A program made the position numbers and the translations under genes. Under the pieces are notes generated by a model. It saw only the letters and a program-made list of their open reading frames with translations, was not told where the DNA came from and did no database searches. DNA of 11,830 bases, taken from contig JAGLSY010000117.1 in the NCBI GenBank assembly GCA_023135545.1, positions 1-11,830 of the forward strand. Direction: 5' to 3'. The stretch comes from Thermoplasmata archaeon (GTDB lineage: Archaea > Thermoplasmatota > Thermoplasmata > SG8-5 > JAGLSY01). Below are positions 9,201 to 11,830 of this stretch, one piece after another; the stretch's first letter is position 1; every line of letters starts with the position of its first letter.

Positions 9201-11830
9201 CCATGACGGCCTCTTTGTCAAGATAAGTCCAAAGGGAGTCATGCCTGTACCTGGAGCCTCCGAAGTATACTTCATCCACTGGACAATTTGCTGTGAATTC
9301 TACACCAAGACAGATTGGGATTGGCTTTCACTTGACCAGACATCCATGACCATAACCGAAGGGACAGAATCGACCTTGACCGCTACCATATCCGTGCCAG
9401 ATAACGCGGAGATAGGAAGCTACGAGGGAGCGATCTACCTCTACGAGGACCAACAACCGGTCGTAGGAGAACTCCTGGCAGACTATCCGAAATACTCGGC
9501 CAGCGAGGAACTGGAGAACATATCGGTGACCAACAACGTAGTTGGCGAGACCCTTACCAATTCCACATCGACATTGGCACATATGAACCCATATGTGACG
9601 GGAACACCGTCCATAAAGAAGATTGTTACTTCGCCCATACCGGTTGTTAACGAGAGCGTTTTCGTAGCTACCGACCCAGTAGGAAACGAGACCTTCAATG
9701 TTGGTTACACCAATATTCTGGACTACAACCTATGGGTAGAAGAAGCCGGTACCTTGTGGTGGGACCTTAACCCATTCGTGGCCAGCTTTGACCTGCTTAC
9801 AGGCGATGTCGTATTGAGTACTGGCGTGGGAGACACATGTACGGTATATGCTTGGCTCAACCACACAGCAGTAGAACTCACAACTCCCGGAGACTTCACA
9901 TTCGTGAGAGACACCGGGGACGTGACCCTTGTATCCGGACCTCTTATAGCAGGAGAATACCTGATTGCAGATTACTCATACATAGGACCTCCGCAATTCG
10001 ATGTTATGGATGAAAATGTGGTCAACTCAACCCCATCTATCACACATCTGGCAAACACCTATGTGGTAGACACACCGGCCAACAGTCCGACTATTTGGAA
10101 GAAGACTAGACCTACAGAGATTGTTAACCAGAGTGTTTGGGTCGATGGCACCGTTGGTGAGACCTTTAATGTTGGTTACACCGACATCCTGGATTACAAT
10201 CTATGGGTCGATGACGGGACTTGGTGGGTGCTTAATCCCCACCTCACTAGCTTTGACTTGGCCACAGGCGATGTGGTAATAGATGGTTGGGATTTGTGGG
10301 CTGGATGTGAAGTATTCGCATGGCTGAATCTCACACCTGCTAGCCCACCGGTAGAACTCACACCATCTGAATATACACTCCACCCTGGTAACGGCACGAT
10401 AGTCCTCGATGTCCCACTCTTGGTTGCCGAATACCTGACTGCAAATTACTCATATATTCGACTAGAAACATACAATGGTGTCCAATTGGCCCGTGGAGCA
10501 GGCGATGAATCCATACTGGGAATTGACATTTATGTCAACTACACAGACTTGCTCACCGAGGGCGTGGGCATGGATTACACCATAGACCGTGAAACAGGCT
10601 ACGTGACCTTCACCCCGGCTGTTGTCGTGAGAACCATGACAACCAGTTACGAGTGGTATGATGTGATGGATATTCCAATTGCCAAGACAGAGAACTATGT
10701 CATAAAGGACGGAACCTGGACAATATACAACAACGGCGTACCGATGACCGAATACACAATGCACCCTACAACCGGCATATTGATCTTCGACGAGCCGCTG
10801 AGCCCCGGAGACTTGATAACCGCGGACTACACCTACTACGGCCATGTCCAGACAATCCCGATAATGGTGAACATACCTGCCACTAAAGCAGACTTCACTT
10901 TCGGTGGTCAGACATCGTTCACAGTCATCGATGAACTGGTAACCGATGTTGACACGACCAAGATTGTCGGAGACAACATCCTTGTTGTGAATATTTATGA
11001 TGTTACAAGAGAAACCGTTTCAACCGTTCCAATTAATACGGTGCCATACGAGTTTGTTGTTCAGAACTACCAGATTGATCTGAAGAATGAGTTGCTTCTC
11101 TTTTCGACCGGAGTAGAAACAGAGGCCGAGATGGCCGAGGTAAACCCGACGAAGGACAATGTGATATCATGTACCGTCTATGCGGACGGAGTGCCATTGA
11201 CATCTGACAATTATACTTGGTATGTTTCTGGCTTAATTGTGTTCAATGGGTCTTACAGTCCATTGCAACCTGGCCTGACGATAACCACGGACTACTCATA
11301 CTACAATGCAAAATTGGATTATAGATTCCTTGAACACGGGTCTGCCACAAATGACAGAATAGTGCCAGGCTCACACACATTTTATATGAATGGAACCCCG
11401 ATGTTGGGCAACACAGAATATAATGGATTCTGGGATGCAAATTCAAACTATCCAACGCTATCTGATGCAACAGGTAATAATGAATGGTATACGGTTATAG
11501 TTGGTGGAACACAGAACTTAGGAAGTGGCCCAATCTCATTTGCAATCGGTGATGTTGTATTGCACGATGGAAACAGATACTGGAAGAATCCACAAAATTA
11601 CACATCAACGGATGTGGAAACTGGAAAGGTTGTCTTTTATGAAGACCTATATGTCCCAGAACCATTTGATTTTTGGACTTCCATAGGTTCCTACGTACCA
11701 TTAGATGCAGTAATTACTGCGGATTACAGCTACTACACCAAGACCAACACGGCCAACCTTGACTTCGTTGACTTCAGTGAGGTGGACAATGTGGCTGTTG
11801 TTCCAGGTAGCTGTGTTCTGATGAACGGCA
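3232..11830 (+). CDS. Giant secreted subtilase-fold protein with nested propellers and repeated beta-modules; 3' end outside window
   Basis: One frame stays open for 2866 codons to the window edge. A signal peptide or anchor lies at about 6-28 (LSVLIVMMMLFSSFMVMIP), followed by an I9-like propeptide at about 74-142. The S8 fold is split: D188 in VKIAVCDSGVDFAHPDL, then H1477 in THGTKSAAVIAG, N1583 in FVSGVGNDG, and an active-site motif GSDYSCAAAVG in which the Ser position is D1678. The roughly 1290 residues between Asp and His carry beta-modules, a CBM9/DOMON-like sandwich, WD40 and Kelch propellers, and the pyrolysin-like insertion motifs WPIAFDP (about 361), FGFHPGD (about 1330) and DLNNDKVFDNND (1365-1376, calcium-loop-like). 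After the S8 domain (ends about 1812) come a beta-rich region with DKNNDGILD (1919-1927), a tandem duplication and more beta-modules. By family it is extracellular. With the Ser position changed, peptidase activity is doubtful, and a scaffold or adhesin role is inferred. Many Asn-X-Ser/Thr sites are present. Confidence 0.92.
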   Translation, partial: MTLGRKGLSVLIVMMMLFSSFMVMIPANMDGWNSDGVPDNILDGATEESGLADITSAADGQSPVNGPAKKAKGMMKVYVATNDVKELADFLSDYEFKGALGDKNNVRDEIAFLLLEIPIKALGTIMDLEGVIGVYEYMAPEYSSLEVEKIQSLLKKSPNFLQTLSAASEPAAWTGGYSGADVKIAVCDSGVDFAHPDLLGAYAKDTMIFEVDGEVLIESAGDGQTRIMVHSAVIEVNNETLVADAVGGEQEIPVRYKNIVDGTVSVYIDSNTTGFTVDISTGFITLTNPLNAGEELSTSYDYYFVQRNLVPGSYTVYKEGTAMTSGYTLDTSSGELTFSPALAAGDEISIDYDYYSPYYNWPIAFDPVSMDTYIASQGNPDNTFYANTSISGTGPFQSSHTIAIDGVSDFSAEEALGGEKLLSSETILSRNFDLQNLYVTRDPNNWYFGFPTRHGLTDKSYSIYIDVDGANSGGNFDPRGNLVDTNSSHSDEVNDVLYTLDDNYIISASTDKSLKIWDANSGIMISKLTGTELWGRSVKSIDISVNGTWLAGSDGATLIIWDITDIANPVLFKSFAIGGGSQSFPNSIISFSNDGEYMAIGDFGGYSFSVFLLDLITNTWLGPIVPATRPSARSGHAMVYESFGNLSVLFGGDDGALDNETWEYDADADTWIQTTGIVNPSERSGHAMAYDSDEKKIIMFGGNDGAFDNETWEYDVVTNTWTDVSGIVAPSPRSGHSMCYDSSKDKIILFGGTDAGGENDETWEYDVATRTWVNTGVTGPSARSGHAMAFEPELGFTVLFGGTDAGGENGETWKYKTGWINVTDNEGPSARSGHSMCYDSSLRVDKIVLFGGDDGDANGETWEMDISNTWTQVTKAAAPGARSGHAMAYDVINDVSVVFGGNDGALDSETWEYNSADNKAYSVGDVVTSIGFSPDGTILAAGTGKKEINLIEMATGNIEKLQGHTGDVTALAWSPGGTKIVSGAYDGEVKQWNLATKLSYNNITDHIGTINSVDWSSDGTKIITAGEDNYVRMYNAVAPYTMTSDNQGDSPINSVNFSSMGSYVSGSVDSKVGAWTSSGAYVRSFLANLPDYVIVVDYIRERSDYWSVDADGIVSSRNDTIENATFYTWNGASSSWDELNLMNETIGGEQAYRSFLDATNLKIENAFVDLLVPRDLFAGDPDMLEAEIFVTAKMGHVTDEVVITATGATATLEHNKVYPSMEYAMFRSYDLFLDDAASTILKEGVDYTLDLETGVITFTPPLNAGDTVLASYYYYKDVSHAQDTAPNDNNVPTTNVDWSDTVTSLSNFGKREILYYTVDLADVSLSGAYKFGFHPGDAQINRFGALGILVVDDNTKGVYEKVYVDLNNDKVFDNNDRAVYLGDETTDGDETTSIDIPSLGVLDGIADYSAGTLYFIADGMTPIPYSEVFSERHGVLDRHSLENWTEWRNAYVPKAGELVCLSGEFGYDEYDGIVLTHGTKSAAVIAGRGNPAIPKNTLGMAPNATIIPISNIDQEGNIFDAWYFAVEGYDGVPGTGDEAVIVNNGFNYPDIYEDGWDPYSHYADYISTEYAGGRTLFVSGVGNDGYGYGTLASPGACPGVLSVGSATDYYFKTQKGVDDEGNYPHSGDVAFYSSKGPSTLGIPKPDVIAIGTGVTDVALSGDGTDAYRGYNDPWVGSDYSCAAAVGVLGMVYEAYYDTTHAADAEVLLTPDNTTTITLKHSPVIADSLTLQINGTTTTDYSINLMNGVITFNNVILKDRWVNATVYQFYNEYPDAQTARSLLMSGADDMKNDVLSQGAGLINAENSIKMAERTDGLLVNPSSWVPGNFTGEEYESFVKLMAPGDKESQEFTIENRNGTVAADVDIDDGTFKKIGEYNEVFQHMVPGTLDFFKYIDILDKIPPSTELLKITAHASFEELDKNNDGILDPVPDLITDACTDFIYDMSVMDWTDLGADGEFDPTDYDEGNTFDTCDLLSNVLQVRVKDPLVRSHDGLFVKISPKGVMPVPGASEVYFIHWTICCEFYTKTDWDWLSLDQTSMTITEGTESTLTATISVPDNAEIGSYEGAIYLYEDQQPVVGELLADYPKYSASEELENISVTNNVVGETLTNSTSTLAHMNPYVTGTPSIKKIVTSPIPVVNESVFVATDPVGNETFNVGYTNILDYNLWVEEAGTLWWDLNPFVASFDLLTGDVVLSTGVGDTCTVYAWLNHTAVELTTPGDFTFVRDTGDVTLVSGPLIAGEYLIADYSYIGPPQFDVMDENVVNSTPSITHLANTYVVDTPANSPTIWKKTRPTEIVNQSVWVDGTVGETFNVGYTDILDYNLWVDDGTWWVLNPHLTSFDLATGDVVIDGWDLWAGCEVFAWLNLTPASPPVELTPSEYTLHPGNGTIVLDVPLLVAEYLTANYSYIRLETYNGVQLARGAGDESILGIDIYVNYTDLLTEGVGMDYTIDRETGYVTFTPAVVVRTMTTSYEWYDVMDIPIAKTENYVIKDGTWTIYNNGVPMTEYTMHPTTGILIFDEPLSPGDLITADYTYYGHVQTIPIMVNIPATKADFTFGGQTSFTVIDELVTDVDTTKIVGDNILVVNIYDVTRETVSTVPINTVPYEFVVQNYQIDLKNELLLFSTGVETEAEMAEVNPTKDNVISCTVYADGVPLTSDNYTWYVSGLIVFNGSYSPLQPGLTITTDYSYYNAKLDYRFLEHGSATNDRIVPGSHTFYMNGTPMLGNTEYNGFWDANSNYPTLSDATGNNEWYTVIVGGTQNLGSGPISFAIGDVVLHDGNRYWKNPQNYTSTDVETGKVVFYEDLYVPEPFDFWTSIGSYVPLDAVITADYSYYTKTNTANLDFVDFSEVDNVAVVPGSCVLMNG
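4000..4296 (+). repeat. Beta-modules 1 and 2 (in the Asp-His insertion)
   Basis: There are two adjacent copies of a roughly 48-residue module. Module 1 (about residues 257-303) has FTVDISTGFITL and LNAGEELSTSYDYY. Module 2 (about 307-355) has YTLDTSSGELTF and LAAGDEISIDYDYY. They lie between the catalytic Asp and the SPYYNWPIAFDP motif of the peptidase, so they are loop insertions. The predicted structure is all beta. The motif resembles modules I associate with phage tail and surface proteins. Confidence 0.7.
4684..6498 (+). other. Seven-blade WD40-type propeller interrupted by a Kelch propeller
   Basis: Three WD40-like blades come before the Kelch block: VNDVLYTLDDNYIISAST with KSLKIWD, then VKSIDISVNGTWLAGSD with LIIWD, then SIISFSNDGEYMAIGD with VFLLD. 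Four follow it: VTSIGFSPDGTILAAGT, VTALAWSPGGTKIVSGA with VKQWN, INSVDWSSDGTKIITAG with VRMYN, and INSVNFSSMGSYVSGSV with VGAWT. The total of seven equals a complete closed WD40 propeller, although neither half is complete by itself. That supports insertion of the Kelch propeller between blades 3 and 4. A protein-binding role is typical of the fold. Confidence 0.75.
5119..5988 (+). repeat. Six tandem Kelch repeats (one complete six-blade propeller)
   Basis: Repeats start at 5119, 5269, 5419, 5569, 5713 and 5866, that is every 50, 50, 50, 48 and 51 residues. Each has P-x-x-R-S-G-H-[AS]-M, then [VI]-x-[LFM]-F-G-G-x-D, then ETWxY and usually a closing TW. The Gly-Gly pair and spaced Tyr/Trp are the Kelch signature. 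Six blades make one closed propeller. DNA identity between copies is high: the 30 bases starting at 5478 recur exactly 150 bases later. The preceding DLITNTW (about 5074-5094) reads like a Kelch d-strand and may close the ring. Confidence 0.85.
6904..7059 (+). repeat. Beta-module 3
   Basis: Residues 1225-1276 contain SYDLFLDDAAS, VDYTLDLETGVITFTPP and LNAGDTVLASYYYYK, the clearest match to the module consensus. It sits between the end of the CBM9/DOMON-like sandwich and the return to the peptidase insertion (TNVDWSDTV, FGFHPGD). Confidence 0.75.
8341..8538 (+). repeat. Beta-module 4, inserted after the active-site helix
   Basis: Residues 1704-1769 (AEVLLTPDNTTTITLKH, then DYSINLMNGVITFNNV, then WVNATVYQFY) match the module pattern but lie between the active-site helix (VGVLGMVYEAYY) and the next subtilase helix (PDAQTARSLLMSGADDM). 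Ordinary S8 enzymes have only a short loop there. Insertion inside a conserved fold shows the module behaves as an independent, movable unit. Confidence 0.65.
9529..10470 (+). repeat. Tandem duplication of a ~155-160-residue unit
   Basis: Unit 1 (about 9529-10005) and unit 2 (about 10006-10470) align along their length at an offset of 471-483 bases. Matching pieces are STLAHMNPYV / SITHLANTYV, PVVNESVFV / EIVNQSVWV, ETFNVGYTNILDYNLWV / ETFNVGYTDILDYNLWV, DLLTGDVV / DLATGDVV, and IADYSYI / TANYSYI. The DNA around 9688-9735 and 10159-10206 is nearly identical, indicating a fairly recent duplication. Each unit ends in a beta-module-like half. Confidence 0.8.
10519..10842 (+). repeat. Beta-modules 7 and 8
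   Basis: Module 7 (residues 2430-2478) has DYTIDRETGYVTFTPA but lacks the AGD turn and ends TTSYEWYD. Module 8 (2486-2537) has YTMHPTTGILIFDEP and LSPGDLITADYTYYG. The stretch after module 8 (about 10843-11157) is beta-like sequence that I cannot assign. Confidence 0.65.
11158..11742 (+). repeat. Beta-modules 9 and 10 (module 10 interrupted)
   Basis: Module 9 (residues 2643-2692) has CTVYADGVPLTSDNYTWY and LQPGLTITTDYSYYN. Module 10 starts with SHTFYMNGTPML (about 2709) and finishes with YTSTDVETGKVVFYEDL and LDAVITADYSYYT (to 2837), with about 55 extra residues in its middle loop. A further copy appears to begin at about 11785 (VVPGSCVLMNG) and runs out of the window. Confidence 0.65.
11422..11589 (+). 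other. Phage tail-fibre-like domain inserted in beta-module 10
   Basis: Residues 2731-2786 (PTLSDATGNNEWYTV, GGTQNLGSGPISFAIGDVV, LHDGNRYWKN) resemble the small domain of phage tail-fibre and collar proteins that I recall as 'G..GDYY.V..AGT..L......W.VGD...YNG..W.K'. It interrupts the module between its NG hairpin and its DVETG strand. The local DNA also looks more AT-rich than upstream. The family assignment is from memory and unverified. Confidence 0.45.

Overview
The window holds two very large, divergently transcribed genes, and both run off its edges. On the minus strand (2902 to beyond 1) is a secreted subtilase (family S8) with a complete catalytic set. On the plus strand (3232 to beyond 11830) is a giant secreted subtilase-fold protein of at least 2866 residues. 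They share a 329-bp AT-rich intergenic region that appears to carry both promoters. I see no RNA genes, insertion sequences or CRISPR.

The organism is most likely an archaeon. The evidence is a BRE/TATA-like element upstream of each gene, strong Shine-Dalgarno sites, and the protein families. The giant contains the S8 variety with a long Asp-to-His insertion bearing 'WPIAFDP', 'GFHP' and 'VYVDLNND'-type motifs, which I associate from memory with archaeal extracellular peptidases, particularly Thermoplasmatota. A sediment or marine Thermoplasmatota lineage that degrades protein is a reasonable guess, but it is inference.

Layout. 1-2902 (-): signal peptide, two tandem I9-like propeptide modules, S8 domain (D251, H285, N400, S505), a P-domain/PPC-like beta-sandwich, an Ig-like domain, and the start of what looks like a sialidase/BNR-type propeller. 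2903-3231: intergenic. 3232-11830 (+): signal peptide, propeptide, first piece of the S8 domain (D188), about 1290 inserted residues, the rest of the S8 domain (H1477, N1583), then a long C-terminal region built of repeated beta-modules.

The giant is the exciting object. Its insertions appear nested like Russian dolls: a six-blade Kelch propeller sits inside a seven-blade WD40 propeller, which splits a CBM9/DOMON-like beta-sandwich, which sits inside the Asp-His insertion of the subtilase. A family of about 45-50-residue beta-modules (YTLDxxTGxITF ... AGDxIxxDYxYY) occurs at least ten times, including one copy inserted after the active-site helix of the peptidase. The active-site motif itself reads GSDYSCAAAVG where the neighbouring gene has GTSMACPHIAG, so the nucleophile Ser position is Asp (D1678). 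The giant may therefore be an inactive scaffold or adhesin encoded beside an active protease. Whether the two proteins cooperate is inference.
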